Shown: positions 52,301 to 63,353 of the stretch, in pieces
Layout: each line of letters begins with the position of its first letter
Position numbering within the stretch: the stretch's first letter is position 1
Assembly: GCF_019279795.1 (NCBI RefSeq)
Contig: NC_056743.1
Coordinates: forward strand, 630,044,715-630,108,714
Length of the DNA: 64,000 bases
DNA from: Protopterus annectens
Lineage: Eukaryota; Chordata; Ceratodontiformes; Protopteridae
Reading direction: 5' to 3'
The notes under the pieces: generated by a model
What the model was told of the DNA's origin: nothing
Seen by the model: the letters and a program-made list of their open reading frames with translations, nothing else
The model's database searches: none
Program-made: the position numbers and the translations under genes

Positions 52301-54556
52301 ATGCTGAAAGGGCTTGTCGGAAAAGGATTCTCGACTGCCCTGATTCTGCGGGCCCCCTCTGCCTCTAGGACGGCATCTACCATTATTGTTCCCCCCTCTG
52401 CCTCTAGAGGGGAATCGACTCTGTGCGTCAGGCAAATTTCCTTGAGATTGTTTGCGGAACCACATCTTTCCCCCCTTCTGGCCTTTGGGGTAAGGTCTAG
52501 AAGGAGTAGAAAAATGGACTCCGATGGCAGAGAGAGTTTTGCCATCAGTCTCGCACCTAGTCAGGGTTTCCTTCACTTGAGGACCAAAGAGGGATGATCC
52601 ATCAAAGGGGGAATTAGTGAAGGATGCCTTGAAAGGATCCACAAAGTTACATAGCCGCATCCAGGTGTGCCTACGCAAGGTTACACCTGTACCTGCCGCT
52701 CTACTTGCTCCATCCGCTGCATATGAAAGGAGGTGCATGGAGGAGTTGGTTATGGAATTAAGGGTTGCCAGCTGAGAGTTCATTCTATCCTGAAAACCTG
52801 CAGCAGTTGGGTCCTTCAACATTTCACTCGCTTCCTTGAGCAAATCCCTCTGAAGACGAGTAAAATGACACAGGTAATTCAGCGATCTCATAGTAAAGGT
52901 CACTGACGAGAACATCCGCTTCCCATACCTGTCCATCGACCTAGACTCCTTGTTAGGAGGATGAACAGGCACCGAAGGATCAGCTAACTCCTTCTTGGTA
53001 GCCGCAGCCACCACTGTAGCATCAACAGAGACGCCTTTGGTCAAAAATTCTTTGTCCTTGGGGGCCGTAATGAATTTTGATGGTCTCCTGGGGGTGGGTT
53101 CCACTGAATCAGGAGCTGCCCAAGCCTTCTTTGCCACCACTTGCATAAGGAGGTCAAAGGGAGGGGACACCCAGGAGGTGGAAGGGCGAGAGCCAAACAC
53201 CTCAAGATACACTGATTCATCCTCTGAAGGGTTGAGGGCTGGCCAATTCCCCCTCTGTTTTAAGATTTCAAGGATGTCTGCAAAGGAGACATCTTCAGAG
53301 GGGGAACGAGGGGAACCTTCAGAATCCTCTAAATCAGTGTCAGAGGTGACAGACTCAGGGGAGTCAATGTGCTTCCTCTTGCACTGCCTCTTCCTGGGGG
53401 GCTCTCCTACAGGGTCAGGAGAGGCCTCGGAAGAGGAGGAGAGCCCCACTGGGGAAACTTGAGGAGCTGGCGCTCTACGGTCGGGGATGAGAGAGTGAGT
53501 AGAAATCACCGGAGGCACCATGGGGGGAAGGGCAGAAGGAGCCGTCTGTGGAGTTGAACCTGGTTCTAACACGCTCCTCATGACCTCGAAGGCACCCCTG
53601 TCAGGCAGAGCCGGAGGTCTCCATTCCAAAAAACTGAAAACCTCCCCCGGCACCGACAGTGATGGCTCCGAGGCCAATGTTGGAGCCGAACTCACCAGCG
53701 CCGAAGCACCGAGAGGGAGAGCGGGGTCAGACAAGGGTCCGATGCCACTCGCCCCCTCGGAGCTGACGAGGGAAGTCCGGCTCTGAGATTCCTCCAAGGA
53801 AGACATTGGAGCAGACGACGGAACCGAAGACAAAGGTATCAGTTCCAACGCCACCACAGTCTCGGGTCCGAGCCTCCCCGGCTCCGAACTCAAAAGAGTC
53901 AGAGGAGGAATATTTTGAGTGATGGGGATCGTTCTCGACTGTTGAGTCGGACTTTGAAGCATCTGGGCTAGTGCCTCGGACTTAAGAAGTCGACTCACTA
54001 CTCTCTGAAGGTCATGGTCCGATAACCTGGAAGACCTAGAAGAGTGGGATCTATGGCTCCGTTCAGACAGCAAAGGTGATGCTGGAGCCGAATGAATGGA
54101 GCCGATAGATGGAGATCGAGACCTTTTTCTAGATGTCGGTTCCGATAACTTGATCGGAGCCGACTCAGTTATGTCTTCCTCGGCTCCGGCTGGAGCCGAG
54201 GACACCGTAGGGGCTTGTATTCGAGATTCATCGGCTCCGGCCGGAGCCGATGTTCGAATAGCCTTAGGACCTCCAGAAGACGGCTCAGAGGCTGGAGCCG
54301 AAGGTCTGGGAGGCTTAGAGCGTTTCCCCGAGGACTGAGTCGAGGGACCCTCAGGCTTTAATAAACCCCTTAAAATAAGTTTATTTTTTCTCTCCTGCAG
54401 GACTCTAGGGCTGAAGCCATGGCAAACAGCACATGAGTCCTGCAGGTGCAAAGGTCCCAGGCAGTACACACAAGAAGTGTGACCATCTGTCAGAGACATC
54501 TTCTGACAGCACGAGTCACACTTCTTAAAGCCTGAGACCTTTGATTCCTTAGACAT
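52295..54556 (-). CDS. DIRS element 2 gag-like ORF1
   Basis: A 753-residue intact frame. The start at 54556 (MSKESKVSGFKKC) was chosen by alignment with element 1; an upstream in-frame ATG would add 13 residues. Residues 13-45 hold the same C-x2-C-x9-H-x2-C-x2-C-x4-H-x4-C-x2-C pattern as element 1. The middle is Ser/Pro/Ala-rich with repeated SAPAGAE-type motifs encoded by GGAGCCGA repeats. The C-terminal third contains SMDRYGKRMFSSVTFTMRSL and GASRAAGTGVTLRRHTWMRL, the block related to the DIRS-derived LAP2alpha domain, then a Gly/Arg-rich tail (SRGRGGNNNGRCRPRGRGG) suited to nucleic-acid binding. Confidence 0.9.
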   Translation of the reverse strand: MSKESKVSGFKKCDSCCQKMSLTDGHTSCVYCLGPLHLQDSCAVCHGFSPRVLQERKNKLILRGLLKPEGPSTQSSGKRSKPPRPSAPASEPSSGGPKAIRTSAPAGADESRIQAPTVSSAPAGAEEDITESAPIKLSEPTSRKRSRSPSIGSIHSAPASPLLSERSHRSHSSRSSRLSDHDLQRVVSRLLKSEALAQMLQSPTQQSRTIPITQNIPPLTLLSSEPGRLGPETVVALELIPLSSVPSSAPMSSLEESQSRTSLVSSEGASGIGPLSDPALPLGASALVSSAPTLASEPSLSVPGEVFSFLEWRPPALPDRGAFEVMRSVLEPGSTPQTAPSALPPMVPPVISTHSLIPDRRAPAPQVSPVGLSSSSEASPDPVGEPPRKRQCKRKHIDSPESVTSDTDLEDSEGSPRSPSEDVSFADILEILKQRGNWPALNPSEDESVYLEVFGSRPSTSWVSPPFDLLMQVVAKKAWAAPDSVEPTPRRPSKFITAPKDKEFLTKGVSVDATVVAAATKKELADPSVPVHPPNKESRSMDRYGKRMFSSVTFTMRSLNYLCHFTRLQRDLLKEASEMLKDPTAAGFQDRMNSQLATLNSITNSSMHLLSYAADGASRAAGTGVTLRRHTWMRLCNFVDPFKASFTNSPFDGSSLFGPQVKETLTRCETDGKTLSAIGVHFSTPSRPYPKGQKGGKMWFRKQSQGNLPDAQSRFPSRGRGGNNNGRCRPRGRGGPQNQGSRESFSDKPFQHP

Positions 54557-54905
54557 GTCTAAGGGGAAAGTGCAACCACACAAACACACACACACCGATT
54601 ACACTTAAAAATAAATTAAACTAAATTAAATTAAGTTAGACAATATTAGAAATAAAATCCCTACAAAAAACACAGTCACTCACTACTAGGAAGGGAGGGA
54701 CTGGGCCTAGGGCCCGAGGGAGAGTTTGTAGAGAGTTTTTTGGAAAGGGAGGGAAATTAACAGGGAATGGGATGGAACTACTTCACAATATAAGAAAATA
54801 GAAAAAACTAACTTGAAAAGGGGAAAAGGCTAAGAAAAACTAGTTTCTTTACCAAAAACTAACCTGAGCCGGTAGGAACGCACCTCGATCGCTGTAGCGG
54901 CAAAC
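54557..54905 (-). promoter_or_regulatory. DIRS element 2 5' leader
   Basis: Untranslated region between the inverted terminus and gag. AT-rich with no recognised motif. It would hold the element's promoter together with the terminal repeat, but no core promoter element is evident. Confidence 0.4.
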
Positions 54906-55060
54906 GAGATCTGAGGAGTTACCGCCTAGCATTGTGGGATATAGGGGAGCCTCGAGCCGGTGGAACTAGCTCTCGAGCTTTTAGAGTGGCCGAGTCGGAG
55001 CCGAGGATCGGCTCCGAACCCATCCAGCAAGAATGAAGGCGAGATTGACAACTTAACATT
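54906..55060 (-). repeat. Terminal inverted repeat of DIRS element 2 (5' side of the element)
   Basis: Complement of the 48953-49140 terminus from GAGATCTGAGGAGTTACCGC to GAACCCATCCAGCAAG, then an outer part (ATTGACAACTTAACATT) copied in the internal complementary region. It contains GGAGCCGA at 54997 and its complement at 55008. Confidence 0.93.
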
Positions 55061-55792
55061 CAGCCTTGGGTATTGAAATGCATATAACAGTATTTGTAAT
55101 AAAGGACAGGATTACAGTATTTTCAGAAGCTCATTACATTTGTTGGAGACTTGCAGTCATCTTTGCAGGCTTTACCCGTAAACTAAACAGAATGCCAGTC
55201 TATCATGTGTGGTCCATAACTTGTGCAGTAATCCTTTAAGCAATTTATCTTGAGCTTGTTTCTTGTTTGCTGTTCATTTTTTACTTTGATCATGTTTTCC
55301 CAATGAAACAAGTAGTTAGTTGTCAGGCAGCAGGTCTTTTTGGATAAGAAACATCTTTACAAGTAGGGTGGGTATCACGGCTACTTTCAGCATGTTGCTT
55401 GGTACTTTTTATAAAGCTAAATATAAATTATAATTAGAACTGCAGTGCAAGGAGAAGTGGTTTGAGATGAGTGCTGCATGTTTGTCTTGTACTTGATTTT
55501 GACTAGCATTCCAGTAATGTATTTAAAAAGTAATTTATTTTTTCATGAATCAGAACCTTTTTGTTTCCATGCAGCCAATGCATTGAAATATTTTTTTTCT
55601 TCTACACTTCATTTTGTCTTGATTGATTTCTCATAATGACGGTTTGGCACCCAGGGCAGCGTATTTAATTAAAGTTCCAGTTTTTGAGCATAGCTCCTCA
55701 CCTTTCTAGTTGACCACACCCTTCCCATTGGCCCCACCCATTCAACTGTCTCCTGCAGCCCCTCTTCGATTTGAAGTCACCAGCAGCCACTG
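55061..55792 (+). repeat. Composite repeat copy B, right part, with hAT-like end
   Basis: Continues copy B after DIRS element 2, starting CAGCCTTGGGTATTG, and matches about 3090-3834 of copy A. It ends at the hAT-like terminus CAGTGGCTGCTGGTGAC (minus strand) at 55792, after which the copies lose similarity. Confidence 0.88.
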
Positions 55793-55841
55793 GTTCCTAC
55801 CACTAAAATTATAAAGTAAATCATTTTCCATTATTGCTGAG

Positions 55842-56357
55842 CATATCTCCCAACTGCCCCTGATTTTTGCTCAAAAATTTGCATTGTAGCTCTTAATAAT
55901 GTATCCTAAAACTATCGACTTAGGGAGAAAAATTATAAAAGTGCCCATGATTATTTCTGGATACATTCCTGATTCCAGTGGTAAGAAAGAAGTTGGGAGC
56001 TATTATCACCTAGAGATCCAACTGTTTGGTGCGTATCTCTCAAATGTCCCTGATTTTGCCTCACTAAGTTTTTCCATGTCCCTCATAAAATATTCTTTTT
56101 TCTTTCCATTTCTGATAAATCACTGAAAATTTAAGTTAGCTATTAAGAAGTTCATACTTCTTTTTATTCAGAAAAAGACATATTGATGCTAACCCTGTTG
56201 TTTTGCTAAATTTTTTCTGTATCTATAAAGTAATAAATTAGATGAAACTGTCCCTAATTTGGGCCTTTTTCCACCCATTATTTTTGGCTTTGTCCCTGAC
56301 TCCATCCATTAGGTTTAGCTTTGTCCACATCTCTTGAGCAACAAGTTGAGAGTTATG
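55842..56357 (+). mobile_element. MITE-like inverted-repeat element (ATACCTCTCAAC family), diverged
   Basis: Left CATATCTCCCAACTGCCCCT, right ACAAGTTGAGAGTTATGG. An internal restart GTATCTCTCAAATGTCCC at about 56030 suggests two overlapping copies. Confidence 0.6.
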
Positions 56358-56389
56358 GACAAGATGATATGCAGCAGGTCTTAGAAGTT

Positions 56390-56820
56390 ATGCAAATGCC
56401 GGAATGATCTGACAGCTATGCGAAAACACTGGTGCGGTCCACTTTTCTTCATTATTGCTGATTAGCACAACTCTCCTTTTACTCAGCAGCCTACTAGCTC
56501 TTCTGGGATTACCTGTGATTCACTTTTTCAAGCAATGAAAGCTTCAGTTCTACTGACCTATTTCTTCACCAAACCAGTGGCACTACAAACACCCTACCAG
56601 GGACCTAAATGTACACCAACATATAAAAAACACTCTCTGTTATGATAGATTCTTAACTTAGTGTATTCCTAGCCTATGGAATAGGTTACCACTACATGTC
56701 AAAGTACTACTTTTATTGCTATTCTTGATGATTGAATGGTTAGGCAGACATTTACAACAGGGCTATCCTGCTTGGCACTGCTCAGTTTGACAGGTGATCT
56801 CTGTTAAGTGCTTATAAAGG
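56390..56820 (+). pseudogene. LINE A C-terminal fragment, decayed
   Basis: Reads NTLCYDRFLT, CIPSLWNRLPLHVKVL and LLLFL, matching LINE A's RDRFLTQRLPRLWNRLPIHV block. Upstream codons are degenerate. No 3' tail was recognised; a run of ten G residues follows. Confidence 0.7.
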
Positions 56821-56949
56821 GGGGGGGGGCAATTATTTTTAAGTGTATCTACTTAAAGGTGTATACGGCTTGGCATGGTTCCTGTGATCACTTATCTAGT
56901 ACTGTTCCTATGTTGATAAGTAATTTTCACAATTTATCAAACCATTAAT

Positions 56950-57185
56950 TATAGAGTCAGTAATCTAAAGATAATTATCTGTACTGATGACATTCTGAAA
57001 ATAAACTCTGGAAGCATTTCCACTTGCATTCAAGCAGAGATATGGAAAGACTTTCAGAAAGATTACTTATGATTTGCAAATAATGATCTGACTTTTAATA
57101 CAGAGAAAGCTAAATTAGTGCTTTTCTTAGCCATGCAGATTATCAAAAAATATTCTCCTATAACAGACCTTTTGAAAACCATATT
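56950..57185 (+). pseudogene. Non-LTR RT palm C-terminal fragment
   Basis: Encodes CTDDILKINSGSISTCIQAE, IWKDFQKDYL and FANNDLTFNTEKAKLVLF with one stop. The order (DD motif, then a helix, then LTFN..K.K.LVF) is the region after the RT catalytic aspartates. Family assignment is uncertain. Confidence 0.55.
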
Positions 57186-57206
57186 TTATGAGCCCATCAT
57201 TTGAAT

Positions 57207-57658
57207 GGGTCTATATTATAACTGTGAAACCTCACTTACGCAAATATGGAAACATCGACACATATTTAGCGAACTGTGAAAACACCAAACGTCCTGAAGC
57301 GCAAAATTCGAAATGTCGAATCGTTATAGTTGGCCAACCCCACCACCCGCTACATACTACCTACCCAAACAAAATAAATAATCCACATACATACACTTAA
57401 CATAACCCTACTTCTAACCCTAAAGTAAATGTTGCATATATTACTATGTATGCATTTGCCTTAACCTGCACCCTAACCCTAAGGTCCATAACTATTGCAC
57501 ACTTACGTTAAGGAGCTATACCAGAGAAGGGCCAACTATGACGATTCGACATTTCGAATTTCGCACTTCAGGACGTTCGATGTTTTCGCTGTTTGCTAAA
57601 TATGTGTAGACGTTTCCGTATTCACGTAAGTTAGGTTTTGCAATTATAATATAGACCC
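57207..57658. mobile_element. MITE with 129-bp terminal inverted repeats and 9-bp target duplication
   Basis: Left TIR 57207-57335 starts GGGTCTATATTATAA; right TIR 57530-57658 is its complement with few mismatches. The flanks are identical 9-bp CATTTGAAT (57198-57206 and 57659-57667). The inner 194 bp is AT-rich and holds three TAACCCTA-type stretches. Nine-base duplications and long TIRs are typical of Mutator-like elements. The ends match the MITE at 14860-15225. Confidence 0.92.
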
Positions 57659-58569
57659 CATTTGAATGTGTAGGTAGCTACTTGGACCCTACATTAACTT
57701 TCTGTTACACTCAGAAAAGACAACTGATAAAGAGTGTAGCTGTTCTCAAAATGTGATATCGAAGCAATCATCTTGTCAGAATATACTATCAGACTGCATT
57801 TTGTAACAAAATCAACTAATTTCCAAGTTAGAATTTTTCTCTTTTCCTCAAAACAATTTCTGCAGCTAATAATATAGAATATTATAATTATGTGTTTGAG
57901 ACATGGATGTCAGCAAATTAACCTTGAGAGCAGAGTGAAGCAAAGCTTGTGAGGTGAATAGATATTCACGTCCTGAATATATAACTGATTATATATGATT
58001 GAAGAGACCCAATCATAATTTATTGTAGCATCCACTTTGCAAAACCATAAATAGTTAAGTATTCCCAGTGTGACTTGATCATGAATACAAATCTCTTTTT
58101 GTATAATAAGTAATAACTTTTATTGCCTGAATATATTTGTACAGCTTAGTAGAGTTTTTTTACTTTCCTTTCAGAGCCTGCAGTCTCTTCATCTGAACTC
58201 GATATTGCAGGAGCTCTGCCACAAGGCCCTACACCTGCAAGTTTACTGAGAATTTTGCCATTGTTTAATGTAAGTATATTTAGCATGAAGAACCTTGCTG
58301 CATATTAACTTTAATCTGTTAAATACATGCCTGCTCTGTGATTGAAAGACTCTGTGAAATAGTCCGTGCACTCTAAAGACCTCTTACTAAGTTGGTTCTG
58401 TCCCTTTTTGCTTGACCAGTAGACTATACTGCATATGCCAGTTATTTAGTCTCAGGAAATGACAGACAACCTGTTTTACTTGCATCTCTTTGTTAATTGC
58501 TTTGTTCTGGCTATAAACTGATTTGTCTAAGTTAGAAATTGATCTGAGGGTGGGAAGCCCGCTACATTT
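57659..58569. other. Unannotated sequence with a possible exon
   Basis: Apart from the candidate exon at 58175-58269, nothing was recognised. Confidence 0.5.
58175..58269 (+). CDS. Possible single coding exon, unidentified
   Basis: A pyrimidine-rich acceptor (TTTACTTTCCTTTCAG) ends at 58174 and a strong donor (GTAAGTAT) follows 58269. The 95 bp are open in one frame only, giving PAVSSSELDIAGALPQGPTP and ASLLRILPLFN. I do not recognise the peptide. It is on the strand opposite the NOTCH1 exons and 300 bp from the start of a LINE, so it could be a chance arrangement or part of an element leader. Confidence 0.2.
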
Positions 58570-61500
58570 GGCTTTGCTGCAGTAAATGTAAGAAATAAAA
58601 CTGCTGAACTACATGCCTGGATTACCCAAGATAAGCCTGATGTTCTTGCTGTAACTGAAACTTGGCTTAAATCTAGCATAAACAACTCCAAAGTGATACC
58701 TCCTGGTTACAATATAATCCGTAATGACTGTATAAAGAGAAGGGCTGGTATTGCTTTAATATTTCCCAATAACTACCACATTTCCCCTTACAGCAAACCA
58801 ACACCAAAACTCAGTTCAGCAGATCTTCTTGTTGCTTTCATCAAATAAACAATTATAAACAAATATGTATTACCATCCTTTTTATCCCTCCTGGTGACAA
58901 TACAGCTATACTGGAAGATATCCTTTACTGGATATCCATAATATTTCCACAAGAAAAATATTACTAGGTGATGTGAATGTCAGTTGGTTGGACATAAACT
59001 CTGAGTCTCCTACATTTAGCATGAACTTATATGGTTTCACACAACTAATTAATAGCCCCACCCATTATAGCAAGACATCAAATTCCCTATTAGACTGGAT
59101 CGTACTATCAGACCCTAGCAAATACTCCACTGCAGGTACAATGTCAGACTCTCTCAGTGACCTCTCAACCTATATGACTAGACATCTCACACATACAGCA
59201 GTTAAACAGCATATTTATAAAACAGGACATAGCCTTTCCAAGTTTCACCCAGAAATGTTCATTACTACACTATCATCTATTAATTGGAATTTCCTAAAAA
59301 TCCCCCGCTTAGACAATGATTTAATTGAAATCAGTAAACTTTTCTAAATATCCTAAATTGCCTTGTACCGCCTAGAAGGTACAGACTGAAAACAAACAAT
59401 GCAATTTCTCTATCCAAAAAGAGTAGAATGCTAATGCAGGACAGAGAAAAAAGCATGGAAAGAATTGCAAACATATAAACACCTCAATATCTTGACAACT
59501 TAAGAATGTTTCACAATCGTACTGAAAAACAGTTAAATGAAGACAAAAGCTATACTATAATAACTTTCAGAATAATGCTAAACACAACCCTAAAAAATTT
59601 TGGACATCCATTAAAGAAATCTTACATCCCGGCCTAAATTCAACCCAATTCCCTCTACCGATAACTCACCACTTGAAACTGCAATACAGTTCAACTCATA
59701 TTTTATAGACAGTATAGCATCTCTATCCAAGGATTCCTCAACATCTAATCCCAACCCTGCCCAACAGCCACATATCACCACATACACTTTTCCTTTTAAA
59801 CCTGTGCCTACATCCTATATAAAACTACTCTTAAACAAACTTAAACCGTGATATTTTTCAGCTGATGACCTTACTTCAAGTACCTAAAAATAGTAGCCAG
59901 TAACATTGCCTATCCTGTCTCAATCCTTATAAATATATCAGTCCAGGAATCCCACATTTCCTCTCTCTGGAAAAAGTCACACATTACCCCTCTGCACAAA
60001 GGAGGAAATTTAACAGATATTAATAACTTTAGACCTATAGCAATATTATCGCTCCTTGCCAAAATACCTGAAAATGCATTCAAAAACAGTTCCTAGAATA
60101 TCTCCTGCAGGAAGAATTCCTATCCCCTGCACAACATGGCTTCTGTCCTTCCCATAGTACAAGCACTGCCCTTCTAACCTACATAGATACTGTCAATAAA
60201 GCTAGAGATAATGACAAACTAGTCTCTTCCTTAATTCTAGACTTGTCTAAAGCCTTCAACACAGTTTGTCACAGTAAACTTCTACTTCGATTATCCTCAC
60301 TAGGTCTCTCTCAGCACACCCATCTGTGGTTCAAAAGCTAACTGTCAAATAGGTATCAGTCAGTAAAATGGCACCCTGTGCTCTCTCCTTACCTCCCAGT
60401 TACCACAGATGTACCACAAGGATCTATCCTTGGTCCTTTCCTCTTTAACATTTTCACCAACACCCTCTATACTTCCACACAACAGACCTCCCTAATACAA
60501 TACGCAGATGATTCCACTCTCATTTGCATATCTGATAACATGGTACACCTTCAAAAAATAACTGAGGAAGCTTTAACAGCCACTGAAACATGGCTTCATA
60601 ATTCACAACTCATGCTTAACCCAAGAAAGACCAAACTACTACTTTTCCCCCAAATTCCTCTCTCATGAAAAAAATAAAAAAATTAAAGTCTTCCCTCTTG
60701 ATAATACAACAATTGAAGTAACTTCTCATAACAAACTATTAGGAGTGACAGTGGATGATAATCTTACTTACAACCTGCATATACAAAATTGCTAAGAAAA
60801 ACTCATCCAGAACTAGGGATGCTTTCTTCTTCTTCTGGCTTTACAGCGTCAAAAACTTTCTCAGCAACACAACTAAAACTACACTTGCCATTACTTATCT
60901 CCACCCCACTCTTCTTTATGGTGCTTCCATATGCACTAACCTCTAGGCTTCACAAAACTTAAAAACTTGAACAATGCTATAACAGAGCTGCTAAGTTTGT
61001 AGCACAGCACCCCTTTCAGAACCCACCACTATATAGCACTGAAAAGCCTTAATCGGTTACAACTGCCACATCAAGTAAGATATAAATAACTTCTTACCAC
61101 TTATAAAATTATCCAGCATCCATTGGTCTGTCCAGCACTAAAAAAACATTCTACACAACTATGTTCCCAGTTGGTCACTGCGATCCAGTGATTAAAAACT
61201 TCTGTCTGTCTACACACCTAGAAAATCTGCTGGGCATTGTCTGTACTCGTATAAGGTTGCTAAGGCTTAGAACTCCTTACCTGTATCTATCAGGTCTATA
61301 CCCTCTCTCTCATCTTTCAAAACCACTCTGAAAGACTTACTAGCTAAAATCTGTCTCTGTTCTTGCTCAAAACCAGGATAAACTATATCCCTAAATATGA
61401 ACATGCACCTTTTCATTCCTTATATCTTCTTACTCTCCCTTCTTCACTTATTTCCTTACTGCTATCAAATTCTCTTCCCTGACTTTCTCTCTAAATATAC

Positions 61501-61850
61501 CATAAGCTTGTTTTTCCCTCACTTCATATTGCAATTTCTATCCGTATTAGACTAACTTACCTTTAATTTTTTACAAACTAAGTTTTTGTAAATATTAATT
61601 TATTGTCATATACGTTATATTGTTTCATAACCAATGTTTTTATATTATGTCTAATTTATTATAATTATTTAAACTGCAGATGTTTCTGTTTTATTTTTGA
61701 AGACTGTAAAATTATTGTTCTTAAATGTTTTTGTAATAATTTGGAGCTTTTCTCCCTGGGCGTCCGCTGAAATTGGGATTCTACCCAGTCAGACTTTCCC
61801 AATAATCAAATGACAATAAATAATAAAATAAATAAATAAACAATTATTTG
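58570..61850 (+). pseudogene. LINE B, endonuclease to tail, many stops
   Basis: A 3.3-kb copy. Endonuclease blocks are NKTAELHAWITQDKPDVL, AVTETWLKSSINNSKVIPPG, YNIIRNDCIKRRAGIAL and, from 58973, MNVSWLDINSES with FTQLINSPTHYSKTSNSLLD. RT blocks are ISSLWKKSHITPLHKGG, ITDINNFRPIAILS, AQHGFCPSHSTSTALL, LILDLSKAFNTVCHSKLLL, VPQGSILGPFLFNIFTNTL, TSLIQYADDSTLICI (catalytic YADD) and SQLMLNPRKTKLLLF. The 3' UTR ends with GGAGCTTTTCTCCCTGGGC, CCCAGTCAGACTTTCCC and an AATAAATAAATAAA tail. Order and blocks are those of a CR1/L2-type LINE ORF2. No ORF1 was seen upstream. Confidence 0.9.
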
Positions 61851-63353
61851 AAGTACATGGAGTTCTGGCTGGTTAGTTACAGGAAACAGTATTAGATCTC
61901 AAACTGTTTTATAGCATTGAACAATGTAAAACTCTTACTACTGTCTTACAGATGTCAGTCAGAAGCTGTGTTCCTCTGATTGATGAACAGATTTAAAAGC
62001 TTTTAGATATCATTCTGCCACACTTTTATTTACCTATTTATTTCTTGTGACAATGAAGTGTGTTACAGCTTTTAAAGCTGTGCAAATGTTTGGTGCTGGC
62101 TGCTGTTAATGCTATCAAGTAAGATCAGTGCTTAACAAAAATGAAAGGCATTTAGCAAAATTTTGCTAAGCATCTTTCTTACATCCGAAAGGCCCTTAGC
62201 AAAACTGCCTTTCCCTCAAATTTTGAGTGTAATCATGGCATACCACATAATACAAGGATCTTGTGAAAGAGATATATGGAAGAATTTGAAAGTTCATCAA
62301 CTGACTAACTCCAGTTAGTGGCACTGCCTTGCCTTTAGAAATGCAAACTGGTTAAGTATTACTGTCAGAGTAATCCTTCTCCTGTCCTTGCCCGCCTTTA
62401 AATTACTTCTTTGGAGCTAAAATTCCAACCTCCCTCCTACAAAAGCTCATGACAAACATGTTACATGGATAAAGAAAGACATTTATGTTGGACCTTTTTC
62501 AGACCACAAGGGCAAGATTAAATGGAATATATATATATATATATGGATCCCTATTGAATAATCGAAATTTCAAAACTTCGGGACCATATGATTGCAGTTT
62601 TTAAACTTTGAACATTCAAAAAAAAAAAACAAAAACAAAAAAGAACAAAATGAAATTACTGCACTTTCTATGCAGGGGGGCAAGCCACCCTGCACCCCCC
62701 ACATACCCTGCTATTTAAATATACCAACTCTGAGATCACACTACAGTGAGGAAAAGGGAAAATTCTCATTCCACTCTGTATGGAGATCTCCGTTTATATA
62801 TATATAATACATATGTGCAGCTTCAAGTAGCAAATTAACCAGCATGTGTGCCGGAGGGAGAAGAAACCAGAGCACCAAAATAAAACCTGTACATACACAA
62901 TTAGTAAACCCTGCATAGGCATTAATTTAAGTTCAGGACTGAATCCTGACTGATGAGCTATACGGCAGAGTTCTTAACAGTTCTGCCACTGTTTAGGCAA
63001 TATCTGTCTATATTTATATTTATATCTATATCTATAGACAGACAGCTATAGTTATATATCTATATCCATCTATATGTATACATACAAATTCATGCATCTC
63101 TTATTTATAATCTAATTTACCCTCGCATATATCTGAGAACCCATACACCTCAATATTTTTCTTACTAGATGTCTTTCATAAGGTACTCTATGAAGATTAT
63201 ATTCGACTAATGTTGAACCTTTTGCCTTCTGTAAAATATTACAATTTTTACTACAAATGCTAGTTCATATTTCTAACTTTAGTTCAATTTCTTATGTCTT
63301 AGTTCCATTGTACGTTTTGTATGAAGTAAATTAATTTGTACTGTTGCACCAAG
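61851..63353. other. Unannotated AT-rich sequence with microsatellites
   Basis: (TA)n at 62527-62546, a degenerate (TATC)n/(TATA) tract at 63005-63080 and an A-rich run at 62620-62640. No gene-like region was seen. Confidence 0.5.

Larger units (their letters stand above)
48953..55060 (-). mobile_element. DIRS element 2 (tyrosine-recombinase retrotransposon)
   Basis: A 6.1-kb element in minus orientation with inverted termini, gag (52295-54556), pol, tyrosine recombinase (49366-50724) and an internal complementary region (49227-49331). It interrupts composite copy B; copy A shows the uninterrupted site at about 3087 (ATGTATAAGCCTTGGG) with no target duplication. The gag finger spacing matches element 1, but the protein sequences differ enough to be separate lineages. 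The only lesion seen is one TGA in the RT. Confidence 0.95.

Noticed and set aside
51565..52545. A 326-codon minus-strand frame in DIRS element 2
   Set aside because: It overlaps gag and RT in a third frame and lacks the RT motifs, which lie in the neighbouring frame. It is a shadow of pol.
52995..54338. Plus-strand frames antisense to DIRS element 2 gag
   Set aside because: They arise from GC-rich, repetitive gag sequence read antisense and show no known domain.
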